Source of the DNA: Nitzschia sp. pyKryTriq1
Taxonomy: Eukaryota; Bacillariophyta; Bacillariophyceae; Bacillariales; Bacillariaceae
Length of the DNA stretch: 64,000 nucleotides
Reading direction: 5' to 3'
Assembly (NCBI GenBank): GCA_956465555.1
Contig: OY101119.1
Coordinates: 2,218,629 to 2,282,628, forward strand
The notes beneath the pieces were generated by a model. It saw nothing but the letters and a program-made list of their open reading frames with translations. It searched no databases and was not told the origin of the DNA. Positions 21,315-30,040 of this stretch are shown in pieces (positions within the stretch are counted from its first letter, which is position 1; every line of letters starts with the position of its first letter). The position numbers were made by a program, and so were the translations under genes.

Positions 21315-22303
21315 ATGATGGACGACAACACCTTGCTAGTTGGCGTCGCCTCTCTCGTTTGCCTCCTCATCGGTACCTTGGTCTTCGTCAAGTTCTCCAA
21401 GCCTCCGACTGTGCTACCTCAGGCCGATTTCAAGAAGTATCCTCTCATCAAGAAAGAAAACCTGTCTCATGACACGCGAAAGTTTACCTTCGGTCTACCT
21501 AAGGGTTCCGTTTTAGGATTGCCGACCGGTCAGCACATTTCTCTCCGCTTCGTTGGCGCTGATGGCAAACCCGTGCTGCGTTCATACACTCCCGTTTCCG
21601 ATAACAGCACCATTGGCGAATTTTCAGTAGTCATTAAAGTTTACAAGGCCGGTGTAAATGAGAAATTCCCAGAGGGAGGGAAAATGAGCCAGTATTTGGA
21701 TGCTCTCAAAATTGGTGATGTCATCGATATGAAGGGTCCAAAGGGACACATGGAATACAAAAAGGGTGGAAAATTTTCGGTCAAGCCGCTTGGAAAACCA
21801 ATGGAATCTCGCCAGACCAATCAGATTATCATGATTGCGGGAGGGACGGGTATCACACCCATGCTCCAAATTCTTCACTTCATCTTTGAAAACCCGGGTG
21901 ATCCAAACATCAAGGTCAAAATGTTATACGCCAACCAGAGTAAGTTACTTTCGGTCGTTTCCGTCGCTGAAGAATCAAGGATTTGTTGTGACTCGTTGAA
22001 ACTCATAGATTTCGTTTTTCGACAGCCGAGGACGATATTTTGGTCCGACCAGAGCTCGAGACTTTGGCAGCACAATTTCCTGAACGATTTTCGCTTCATT
22101 ATACATTGGACCGACCTCCTACCGGATGGAAATATTCATCGGGATTTATCAACAAGGAAATGCTCAAAAAATACTGTTTGTTCAACAATTCATGCAAAAA
22201 TACGCAAGTCTTCATGTGCGGGCCACCACCCATGCTCAAATTCGCTTGTGTACCCAACTTGATCGAACTTGGATTCACGGAGAAAGAATTCGTTTCGTTT
22301 TAG
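21315..22303 (+). CDS. NADH-cytochrome b5 reductase (two exons)
   Basis: FAD enzyme passing electrons from NADH to cytochrome b5 for lipid desaturation and related reactions at the ER or outer mitochondrial membrane. Exon 1 is 21315-21939 and exon 2 22026-22303, with an 86-nt phase-1 intron (GTAAGT to GACAG), 300 residues. An N-terminal anchor (LLVGVASLVCLLIGTLVFV) comes first. The FAD-binding RSYTPVS motif follows near residue 97, then GGKMSQYLD. The NADH-binding IAGGTGITPMLQIL is near 177. FANQTEEDI-like YANQ plus TEDDILVRPELE spans the intron, and the terminal nucleotide motif is VFMCGPPPML. Length is typical. Two adjacent ATGs open the frame and I take the first. Confidence 0.93.
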
Positions 22304-22393
22304 GAATTCAGTGGCACGCAGAGGGACTGGTACCGTACGTACCGGTACCAGGTTATAGTTTACATGGCTAATCTAATCGCTATAATCCAGGTT

Positions 22394-24016
22394 CTAGAAA
22401 CTTCCAGCGCACCATTCACCGTGAAATTGATAGGTGATATGGCTGTCTAGCCGCAACATTGTTAGCTGCTGCATTGTCGCAGCATCTAGGATACAGATGT
22501 CCGACCTGTGCTCATCGGATCGGTAAAGTTGACTCAATATGTAACCATCGTCCTCCTTTTGTGCATTTATTTTGGGAACAAATATTGGATTGCCGGCAAA
22601 CACTGTGTCACCAAAGGATATCACGTCACTGCAGTCCCCCGATTCCAAGTCCACCTTCTGTAGACTGTTGACAAAGCCGGCATTTTCCGTACGAGTATTG
22701 GTCCAGACGAATCGCTTCCGGTACCCCCAGCCCCCGTTCACATCCGGCAGCTCACACAAACTTGCTTTGGGGGCTACCCTTTGACTGCTGATCATTTTCC
22801 TAGCATCAATATCTAGAACATATTCCATGATCTGGCAAATTGGGATCTTGGTGTGGCTGTACAAATCCTTGAAGCCGTCTTCTAGCCGTGTGCGGGAGCT
22901 GGGCGGATCATGCACCAAAGCTCTGATGGTGATGATATTTGAGTTAGATGCATCTTCGAAGGCATCTAGTTGGTGATACGTCGACAAAATGGGTAGTGGA
23001 ACCTGTGCCACGCATTCGAGGGTGTCTTTGGAGAATACCAATGCCAAGGACTCGGGTAATTCTTCTGTATTCCATGCGAGTTGCGATCCCAAAGGATCTC
23101 CACCCATTATACTCGTGATCAAACTCAAGAGTGGAGAGGAGAACGGCTGCACGAGCACTAGAAAGTGATTCTCTGATAAAAGATTGTCGTGAATGAAAGA
23201 CAAATTCGGCAGTGCCGTCGTTGATTGGCCCAGGAGTTCTCCTGAAGCACTCAATTTCATGACATTCACTTTACCCTTTGGGCCTAAGAGGACACCATGA
23301 TTGTATACCTCTCCGGTCAAAGGATCTTTTTTGTAGTGAGCAGAAAAGAACGAAGCAACAGTTTGTCCGTCCGAGTTTTGAAAGGGTTTGGTCTCAATTG
23401 TGTCCAAAGTTTTGGCATCCATTTTGACTGGATCCCCTCCCTCTGCCAACGCAAATAGTTGTGGATGCGATGGCATTGCCTTATTTTCTAGAAATATGAC
23501 GTTGGTGTTGGATGGATTGGTGGGGATCGCAAATATATTCTCCCACCAATTTCCTCTTCCCCGCTTGGTCCAGGCCCCAGCCGTTGCCATAGGCACATCC
23601 CCCGTTGTTTGTTCGATTTTTTCCTGTGCTTGAAATCTTCCCGTCCTCACATATTTCGCGACGAAGGTCGCCTTTTGATTCGTTCCATCTATACACAGTT
23701 GAGAAACCAGACCATCCGAATCGAACCAGTGCCCGTACTGTGTGTCTCCGATTCGAGTACGCCCCGGTCCATTCCGGCACAGCATGCCTTGAAGATCTGA
23801 CGGAATCTTTCCCTCGATTACTTGTGCATCGTGAAGTGGAATACCCGCTACCGGGATAGGTTCCAATCCACCTCGCCATGGTTCTTCTTGAATCTTCTTC
23901 AAAAACTTGTCAGACGGTGGATCAGCCAACGATTGGACTCGCGTCCGATCGTCCCAGAAAGACGTTTTGACGGCTGTCGAACTGAGGCCGGCCAGAAGTG
24001 ACAACAGAGGATTCAT
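22394..24016 (-). CDS. Carotenoid cleavage oxygenase (RPE65/CCD superfamily)
   Basis: 540 residues, single exon. Enzymes of this family cut carotenoids at a double bond using Fe(II) held by four histidines. I see all four in plausible settings: FFSAHYKKD, LSFIHDNLL, STYHQLDAFED and YQFHGEW. The N-terminus has the family's LQGMLCRNGPGR and the HWFDSDGLVSQL stretch, near residues 77-110. The first 20 residues (MNPLLSLLAGLSSTAVKTSF) are hydrophobic and may be a targeting sequence, though without a clear ASAF site. Substrate and cleavage site cannot be told from sequence. It could serve apocarotenoid signalling or fucoxanthin turnover. It is convergent with the b5 reductase gene, with 90 bp between them. 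Confidence 0.9.
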   Translation of the reverse strand: MNPLLSLLAGLSSTAVKTSFWDDRTRVQSLADPPSDKFLKKIQEEPWRGGLEPIPVAGIPLHDAQVIEGKIPSDLQGMLCRNGPGRTRIGDTQYGHWFDSDGLVSQLCIDGTNQKATFVAKYVRTGRFQAQEKIEQTTGDVPMATAGAWTKRGRGNWWENIFAIPTNPSNTNVIFLENKAMPSHPQLFALAEGGDPVKMDAKTLDTIETKPFQNSDGQTVASFFSAHYKKDPLTGEVYNHGVLLGPKGKVNVMKLSASGELLGQSTTALPNLSFIHDNLLSENHFLVLVQPFSSPLLSLITSIMGGDPLGSQLAWNTEELPESLALVFSKDTLECVAQVPLPILSTYHQLDAFEDASNSNIITIRALVHDPPSSRTRLEDGFKDLYSHTKIPICQIMEYVLDIDARKMISSQRVAPKASLCELPDVNGGWGYRKRFVWTNTRTENAGFVNSLQKVDLESGDCSDVISFGDTVFAGNPIFVPKINAQKEDDGYILSQLYRSDEHRSDICILDAATMQQLTMLRLDSHITYQFHGEWCAGSF

Positions 24017-24164
24017 GATCGTATATTGAAGATCGTAGGTAGTGCCTTAAATTTGAATTTCCTCTCTACTACTCTACTCTCTAGAGAGCTACTAGCTAGT
24101 AGAGAGATAGAGCCCTATTACCGAGACAGTAGACGGATCATACCGTAGATGTTTTACGAGCATC

Positions 24165-24214
24165 TCAGAAGAATGATGATTCCATTCAGATGAATGGAAT
24201 GCGGAATCTTCTGA
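24165..24214. repeat. Imperfect hairpin
   Basis: Inner arms ATTCCATTC (24179-24187) and GAATGGAAT (24192-24200) pair perfectly around AGAT. Outer arms TCAGAAGA (24165-24172) and TCTTCTGA (24207-24214) also pair, across an unpaired 6-nt internal loop. Confidence 0.7.
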
Positions 24215-24306
24215 AAAATTATTCTACTGAATGGCCAAGGCTTCCAATTCCTGGTAGGGAATTACGCGTAGGCCGAGACGTTGACAAATTTGGTATCTCT
24301 TTATGG

Positions 24307-24333
24307 GATGTGAATCAGACCCTGATTCACATC
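24307..24333. repeat. Perfect 12-bp hairpin
   Basis: GATGTGAATCAG (24307-24318) and its reverse complement (24322-24333) are separated by ACC. Part of one arm (CTGATTCACAT) recurs near 24517. Confidence 0.75.
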
Positions 24334-24742
24334 AGTCTATCTTCGGCACATAGCTAGCCACCAATCAAAAATTAGTCATCTCTAAACCAATCACATCATC
24401 CGATGCAGAATATTGGAAAGTTTACGAAGACGACGCCGCTTGGAATTTTCTTCCGACGACTTTTCCCCCCACTAAGGTAGTAAGAGTACGGGCAAAATGC
24501 GCGCGCAAGGCACCCCTGATTCACATTTCACTCAAACTGAACAAGACCCGTCATCGCATACCATCACTACTTTCAAAGCCACCGATGCAGCAGTACCCTT
24601 CCTCGGACAGTACTCCAGCAATCCGAAAGGATGTCTGGTGGCTAACCTCCATTTGATGATGAAAAGTAGTCTCATTCGGAACATTGCTTGACTCATATGA
24701 CTCCAATCTTGCCTAGTAGAAATGCAGTCGAAAAGGAAATAT

Positions 24743-25397
24743 TTAAGGTGGCGTAGGCCTCTTTTGTCGTCCTTGACGACGCCGGCCACTTACCTTTCGG
24801 ACCAGAGCCCGACTTGGCCGACATGCCAGAGCCAGAGCAACAAGAGCCGGAAGAGCCATTTTATTGCAGCCAATGCAACGAAATCGTTTGCATTTGGCTG
24901 CAGCTGTATGGTTTTGTTGCTGAAATGGAGAGCATCGTCGAACCGCCTCGTGTCGACGACGAAAAAGCGGATCGATCGCGTGCTCGAAAGGTGCTCTATC
25001 GAGCCATCACGATGCACCTTTTCGGACCGCTCGACGCGGAAATCGTGTGAAGCTCCCAGCATGCGTTTTAGAGGGAGTACGCGCTATGTATCCCGATCCG
25101 GACGAGCAATACATGGGCCACTACGACAGCTAAATTTGTCGCGAGAAATGAAATCCCGTCTTCGCTTGTTTGATGTCTTCCGTCCGAAACGGTCATCATT
25201 TATGGGAGACGTGTTCTCTACTTTATTCGATCTTAGTGAATGGATAACATATAAAAATTTCATCATGGAATCTCTATTGATTATTCTTGTTCATTTTAGA
25301 CTGCTGATTCGAGAATTCCGTCACGGTAAGATTCCAAAATGACCAATCCGGGAAGTCGAACCAAAATCCTGCAAATATTTTTAGTACGCCACCTTAA
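24743..25397. mobile_element. TTAA-bounded inverted-repeat element carrying a P2X7-like fragment
   Basis: TTAAGGTGGCGTA (24743-24755) is perfectly inverted at 25385-25397. So a 655-bp segment is bounded by a 9-bp inverted repeat, GGTGGCGTA, inside TTAA on each side. TTAA is the usual target duplication of piggyBac-type elements, though other families also use short AT-rich sites. The interior encodes part of a P2X7-C-terminus-like protein and no transposase that I can see. Read as a small non-autonomous DNA transposon or a captured gene fragment. The repeat is short and chance cannot be excluded. Confidence 0.5.
24823..25133 (+). pseudogene. P2X7 intracellular-domain-like protein, broken
   Basis: Two overlapping frames together resemble the Cys-containing cytosolic C-terminal domain of P2X7 receptors, a module found alone in many eukaryotes. 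Frame 1 (from about 24823) reads FYCSQCNEIVC, then VLYRAITMHLFGPLD, and stops at 25048. The expected continuation, RGNRVKLPACVLEG followed by VRALYPDPDEQYMGHYDS, lies in another frame down to the stop at 25131-25133. A single frameshift near 25035 separates them. I see no splice sites there, so I call it a pseudogene; a sequencing slip is also possible. There are no channel membrane segments, so it is not an ion channel. Function of the stand-alone domain is unknown. Confidence 0.6.
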
Positions 25398-25857
25398 AAC
25401 TGACTGGTTTTAAATTTGACAGTAACTTGTCAAATTGTGATTTGTCCGTCCTTCGTCCGTCCTCAAAATGCAATCACGGACAGACAGTCCCGATCCTTGA
25501 TTCAAAAACGTCTACTTAACGTCACTAAATCATCGGAGCTCTTACGATAAAACTGCTGTAGAATCCAGTACATGACATCATCATCACGCCCATTGGCTAT
25601 TGGCGACGTGTTACGTGGTGCACGCACATCATCTCTACCACGTCTACGAGTACGAGGCTTCCGTTTTTGCCTCCACATCCGCTTTCGCCGACGACGACGA
25701 CAGCATTTTTCGACCCCCTCGCTCATCACGCACGTTCTGTGAACTGCAAAAACAGAAGCCCAGTCTCATCATTCTCACTAAAACTAACTGCCAGCCAGGA
25801 AACCGGCCAAGTTACCATTTCCTGCCAAAACAATACAATAATATCCAAAAGATAATA
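25398..25857. other. Intergenic; 5' region of the acyltransferase gene
   Basis: Contains the hairpin at 25413-25436 and a CCGTCC/GGACG-rich patch near 25445-25500. The acyltransferase frame is open upstream of its ATG without another good ATG, so the region is probably its 5' leader. Confidence 0.5.
25413..25436. repeat. Perfect 9-bp hairpin
   Basis: AATTTGACA (25413-25421) and TGTCAAATT (25428-25436) pair around a 6-nt loop, 15 bp outside the right end of the TTAA-bounded element. Confidence 0.7.
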
Positions 25858-27093
25858 ATGTTCCGACGTGCTCTTTTGTTGCTGCTGTGCAGCTCCGTTG
25901 CGGTTTCCGCTTTTGTTGCTTACCCCAACCAATTCGGTGCCGCCAGCAGCCGCCGATTTTCCACAGAAGAAAAGCAGGTGTCCACCGCGGAAGAGGTGCC
26001 CACCAGCGATCTCCTCCCCGAATACCAGGCTGCTCTGGACAAGACGACCGCGGCAGTGAGTGCCGTTCTGAAAGATACCAAGCCCGAACTCTTGCCTTCG
26101 CTTTTGCACTTTTGCCAGGAGTACATTTCAGCTAGCCAGGCGTCGCACCTGAAGACCAAGGATGAAAATAGCAGCGCGGCAGCCTCCATGAAACGAATCA
26201 TGGAGGGCGTCCAGTTTGGTTTCAAGTTCGGCATGGGCCCTGAAAAGTACACCTTCGGTGTCACCCATGACGCTCTTCGTGGCGACCCCGAGAAGGAGGA
26301 CGGCAACGAGATGGATTTCTACTCCTGGGGATGCGACTTTTTCCGACCATTCATGGACATGGAAACGTCTGCGGTGCTGGGCATGGAAAATCTTGAACGG
26401 GCGATGGAACAAGCGAGAGCCGGTGATAACGTTGTTTTCTTTGCTAACCACCAGTCGGAGGCTGACCCTCAGGTCATGTCGATCATGCTGGAAAAGGCAG
26501 GCTTCCCCGAAGAAGCCACCAAGGTTGTGTATGTTGCTGGACACAAGGTCACGACAGACGCTTTGGCGATTCCATTTTCCATGGGGCGCAACTTGATCTG
26601 CATTCACTCAAAGAAACACATCGACGCTGATCCTGACACAAAGCCGATCAAGAGTCGCCAAAACTTGGCTGCCATGAGCGGCATGTTGGACAAATTGAAG
26701 AAGGGAGGCACCATATTGTGGGTTGCTCCATCGGGGGGACGCGATCGCCGAGACGTGAAATCAGGCAAGACACCCATTGCTCCTTTTGACCACAAGACCA
26801 TGGATATGTTCCGATTGATGGGTACCAAGAGCAAGAAGCCCACCCACTACTACCCTCTTGCCATGGTCTCGTACGAACTCTGCCCGCCACCAGACTTTGT
26901 CGAGGCCGGTGTCGGCGAGCAAAGAAACTTCCGCTTTGTACCTGTGGGAATCAAGGTGGGCGAAGAGCTTATCAACGAGGGTGGTTTGGAGTCAAGAAAG
27001 GATTTCAACGATGCTGGTATGGCGCGAACGGAGAAAGACTACCATGAACTGCGAGAACTTCTCTTCCCAGGGACGGCACCCGATCTGGAGTAA
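25858..27093 (+). CDS. Plastid glycerol-3-phosphate acyltransferase (ATS1 type)
   Basis: Transfers an acyl group from acyl-ACP to the sn-1 position of glycerol-3-phosphate, the first step of plastid glycerolipid synthesis. 411 residues, no intron. I start at the ATG of MFRRALLLLLCSSVAVSAFVAY, a signal peptide with VSAFV plastid site; the frame is open upstream but has no ATG. The four acyltransferase blocks are present: FFANHQSEADPQ (HX4D, catalytic His and Asp), SMGRNLICIHSKKHI, WVAPSGGRDRRD (glycerol-3-phosphate binding) and THYYPLAMVSYELCPPP. Length and motif order match soluble stromal plant enzymes rather than the membrane-bound ER type. The BTB gene converges on it 149 bp downstream. 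Confidence 0.95.
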   Translation: MFRRALLLLLCSSVAVSAFVAYPNQFGAASSRRFSTEEKQVSTAEEVPTSDLLPEYQAALDKTTAAVSAVLKDTKPELLPSLLHFCQEYISASQASHLKTKDENSSAAASMKRIMEGVQFGFKFGMGPEKYTFGVTHDALRGDPEKEDGNEMDFYSWGCDFFRPFMDMETSAVLGMENLERAMEQARAGDNVVFFANHQSEADPQVMSIMLEKAGFPEEATKVVYVAGHKVTTDALAIPFSMGRNLICIHSKKHIDADPDTKPIKSRQNLAAMSGMLDKLKKGGTILWVAPSGGRDRRDVKSGKTPIAPFDHKTMDMFRLMGTKSKKPTHYYPLAMVSYELCPPPDFVEAGVGEQRNFRFVPVGIKVGEELINEGGLESRKDFNDAGMARTEKDYHELRELLFPGTAPDLE

Positions 27094-27242
27094 GAAGCAA
27101 TATATGCATACTCGTAGAGAAGAAAAATGACCATGGCTCATCTGTAGATAACGAATAGAACTGCTGCAATTTTTCGCAAACTGTCAGTATTTGGTGTCAC
27201 TCGGCACACCCACGGCATTCTGTATCCGTTTGTCTTGCATGG

Positions 27243-28568
27243 TCATCTACTCATTGATTTCATCAAAATGTCAGCCAACACAGGTGATGGAAGCTTGTGA
27301 ATTTCCTTTGATACTTCTGCGGGGGATGCGTAACCCTTCTGAAATCCTTCCCAGTTGTCGGTGATACCCTGAACGCAACGCTTTTGCAGATTTTTGTATT
27401 CTGTGTTATCCGGGTCAAAGTTGGCGTCCATCATTAGAAACTTGAAGGCGACACTCGCATCGATAGCAGGCAAACAATCTTCGTGGGTCATGGCGTCAAA
27501 GATTTCTTTGGTCATGACTTTTGCATTGTGACTGGCACACACATAGGCTGCTTTGCTCCAAATTCGGGAATGCGACAACTTTAACTCTTCAGGATACCGC
27601 TCGGGCGTTTTGGCTTGAATTTCTCGTACTTGTTGTCGATTGACTTGCAGAATGTCAATCATGAATTTGGGAAGTAGTAGACCTGCGAGTTCTGGCTTCT
27701 CTAGAATCAAAGATCCAATTTTGGCTCTTGCGGCAAACAAGAGACGATCGGCCTTGGCATTTGTGGCAGCAGCCATGAACTCGGTCATATTTTTCAAGGA
27801 TATCGTTTTTTGATAAAAATTCTCGATCGCATCTTCCAATGGAGGAATACCCAATTGTTCGGCAATCTTGATCACAGAACAAGCTCGTTCTGCAGTCAGA
27901 GTTTGTTTGACTTCTTTGGTGTAGTACATAAAATCCAAAACCATGGGAAAGGCCTCCGCCTGCCAAAACGGCAGGCTCAATTTCGTAATATTAGAACCAC
28001 TTCCATAGTTGCATTCGTCAATCTGTCGATTAAACTCTTGGACCATAAAATTTGATTTTCGTGGCCCAAAGCCTACCACATTGCGATGAATATTGTACAC
28101 ATCGACAGCCTGGAGCGGGTCTCCCTTTTTCGTCATGTGCTGTACTTCGATTCTCCAGTCGCAATAGCTGGATTTTGGGTCAGACTTCCAGCTTATTCTC
28201 GGGCCTGCTATCGATGATGGTCCTCCTAATGCTTTTCTTCGCCCGTGAGAGCTCCCTCCTCCCAGTTTATTACCTAATCCATCGTTTTCTCCTCGTGCCG
28301 GTATCGACTTCTTGATAGCTCGCCGAGTTCCAGGACTTTTGCTCCTGCCCCGTGCAGGGGGACTGGTAGATTTGGATCTTCCCATCCCGGGAGCTCCTCG
28401 ATCAGTAGAGCTACTACTTTCATCGTTCGATTCTCCCGCCAACGGTTCTTCTGCAAGCGGTGATAGGGGAATTCTGGTCGTCGTCGTCCTCGTCAAGTCG
28501 TCATGAGAGGTGGAAGACTCAACCGACTCGTCCACCACAAAGCTGCTCAAATCATTGCTTTCTTCCAT
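27243..28568 (-). CDS. BTB/POZ-domain protein
   Basis: 441 residues, single exon. The first 125 residues are Ser/Arg/Pro-rich and disordered (STSPPARGRSKSPG is a likely phosphorylated segment). The BTB fold begins near SSYCDWRIEVQ and VDVYNIHRNVVGFGPRKSNFMVQEF (residue about 135). It continues to LPFWQAEAFPMVLDFMYYTKEV, the usual BTB dimer and Cullin-binding core. A helical BACK-like region follows (AERACSVIKIAEQLGIPPLEDAIENFYQK). The rest is helical with no Kelch or MATH repeats. BTB proteins often act as substrate adaptors for Cullin-3 ubiquitin ligases; partner and target are unknown here. Start is the first ATG. Confidence 0.88.
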   Translation of the reverse strand: MEESNDLSSFVVDESVESSTSHDDLTRTTTTRIPLSPLAEEPLAGESNDESSSSTDRGAPGMGRSKSTSPPARGRSKSPGTRRAIKKSIPARGENDGLGNKLGGGSSHGRRKALGGPSSIAGPRISWKSDPKSSYCDWRIEVQHMTKKGDPLQAVDVYNIHRNVVGFGPRKSNFMVQEFNRQIDECNYGSGSNITKLSLPFWQAEAFPMVLDFMYYTKEVKQTLTAERACSVIKIAEQLGIPPLEDAIENFYQKTISLKNMTEFMAAATNAKADRLLFAARAKIGSLILEKPELAGLLLPKFMIDILQVNRQQVREIQAKTPERYPEELKLSHSRIWSKAAYVCASHNAKVMTKEIFDAMTHEDCLPAIDASVAFKFLMMDANFDPDNTEYKNLQKRCVQGITDNWEGFQKGYASPAEVSKEIHKLPSPVLADILMKSMSR

Positions 28569-29042
28569 GATCGATCCAAAATGGGACTTCTTCGGAGATA
28601 AGAGAACCGACCGGTGTGATCATTTATCGGGAACGGGAACTCCTTTACCTTGATAATGTTCACAGACTGAAGCAGGTAGACCATAAGAAGTGAAAAGATA
28701 ACAAAAGAAATTGGCCATCATCAAAATGGTGGCGGCATTTCCTGCTCCAAAAAATAAGGGGGAATGACTCTTGAGTCTTGTTTAGAGAAAGGAGGAATAA
28801 AATAATTTCCACCCCCTCCCCCGTTTTAATACCGGTTGAAGATCGCCTGAAGATGATGATACCGGTATTATTTATCTCACCTGCACCGACGACGACTCCT
28901 GAAAAGCCGATATCCAAAGGCAGGTGATAGACAACATCTTGTTGTCATGGTTGCGGTGATTGTCAATCAATACTCGATCCTCACTGCTCCTCATCTTTCC
29001 CACGCATTAACACCATTTTCGGGAAGAAAGATATCTTTCAAG
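28569..29042. promoter_or_regulatory. Divergent intergenic region
   Basis: Between the leftward BTB gene and the rightward SDR-like gene, so both promoters should be here. ATACCGGT-type words occur near 28828 and 28859. No named box recognised. The SDR frame is open back to 28947, but its better start is at 29043. Confidence 0.45.
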
Positions 29043-29915
29043 ATGTGGACAGGAGTATTTTTCTTTCTTGCTTTGGCAGGAGGCGTGGTCTCTGGACTCA
29101 ATACTGTCTTGTATGGCCCTGCTGCTCGGGAACTCCTGCTGTTGGCTGCAAAAGTGGCAGCTCGGGAGGGATTGGAGACGTCGTGTGTCTGTGCGCCAGG
29201 GACGGAAGATGGATGCCGTCGTCTCATGTATGGGACCGAGTATACCAAAGACGGAGGCGACAAGCCGGGCTATGCTCGACCTGTTTCGACTGGAGGCGAC
29301 ATCCAGGCTTCCCTGGAAGCCGCAGACTCTCTCATTTTTGTAGCCTACGATACCCCGATTGATGAGAAATCGTACAACATATTATTGGATTCGACCGGAG
29401 ACAAATTGTCCAAAGTTGTGCTTATGTCCAAAATGGGTGTGACCAAAGCGAAAGGAGGATTTTTTGGAGGGAATGACGGAAAGTTACTCGAGTCGGAAAA
29501 TTTGCTTCGGGAAATTTGCAAGAAAAAAGGGTTAGCCTTGTCTATTGTTCGAGCAGGAACACTTAAAGGTGGCGGTCCAGGCGAGGAAGGAAATGACTTT
29601 GGGTTGGACAAGTGCTACTACAATACGCTTTTGGACGTTGTCGAGGCTTCTGTGACCATGGCACACGACAAATACACCTTGGGTCTTGACTGCCGAACGG
29701 GCGACAGTGTGGAAGTGCCGAATATGTTCACTCAAATGGGCTTCAAGTCATCCTTTGAAGCATGCCCCTGGGATACTAATCGTATTGTCGTTGCAGGGGG
29801 TGTGGTTGCTGCTGCTTTGTATGACAAGCCCATCGAATTCTCAGTGAGCGCGGAGAAAGCTACGGAACCCCCGACCCTTACAGCCTGGAACGAGGCATTT
29901 TCGACGATAATATGA
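29043..29915 (+). CDS. Atypical NAD(P)-binding SDR-like protein
   Basis: 290 residues from the ATG of MWTGVFFFLALAGGVVSGLNT, which I choose because it gives a signal peptide; an upstream in-frame codon at 28947 would add 32 residues. The body looks like a Rossmann protein of the NmrA/atypical-SDR type. Hydrophobic strands alternate with helices (LNTVLYGPAARELLLLAAKVAAREG at the start, then SLIFVAYDT, KVVLMSKMGV and LALSIVRAGTLKGGGPG). The latter resembles the conserved xxIVRPGxL of plant plastid NAD(P)-binding proteins. The GxxGxxG dinucleotide loop is not canonical (YGPAARE). Substrate unknown; possibly plastid or secretory. Confidence 0.65.
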   Translation: MWTGVFFFLALAGGVVSGLNTVLYGPAARELLLLAAKVAAREGLETSCVCAPGTEDGCRRLMYGTEYTKDGGDKPGYARPVSTGGDIQASLEAADSLIFVAYDTPIDEKSYNILLDSTGDKLSKVVLMSKMGVTKAKGGFFGGNDGKLLESENLLREICKKKGLALSIVRAGTLKGGGPGEEGNDFGLDKCYYNTLLDVVEASVTMAHDKYTLGLDCRTGDSVEVPNMFTQMGFKSSFEACPWDTNRIVVAGGVVAAALYDKPIEFSVSAEKATEPPTLTAWNEAFSTII

Positions 29916-30040
29916 ATCTGTTATCTTGCACTTTATAATATTATAGTGGTGGCTAGTTTCTAACCTAATTATGCATTCATCTGTTCTGTGTGGATTCCAA
30001 GAGTTGTGTCGAGGTATTGTCGAGTGAGTCGAAGCGTGAC

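Larger units (their letters stand above)
24017..24742. other. Intergenic with two inverted repeats
   Basis: 5' region of the leftward carotenoid oxygenase gene. It holds a CTCT/CTAG low-complexity patch (24058-24110) and two hairpins listed separately. A short frame near 24497 has no recognisable content. Confidence 0.5.

Noticed and set aside
24823-25133. P2X ion channel gene
   Set aside because: Only the cytosolic C-terminal module is recognisable; there are no membrane segments or ligand domain, and the frame is broken.
24722-25342. A 206-codon plus-strand frame over the P2X7-like fragment
   Set aside because: Composition is basic and Ser-rich with no motif; the neighbouring frames hold the recognisable domain.
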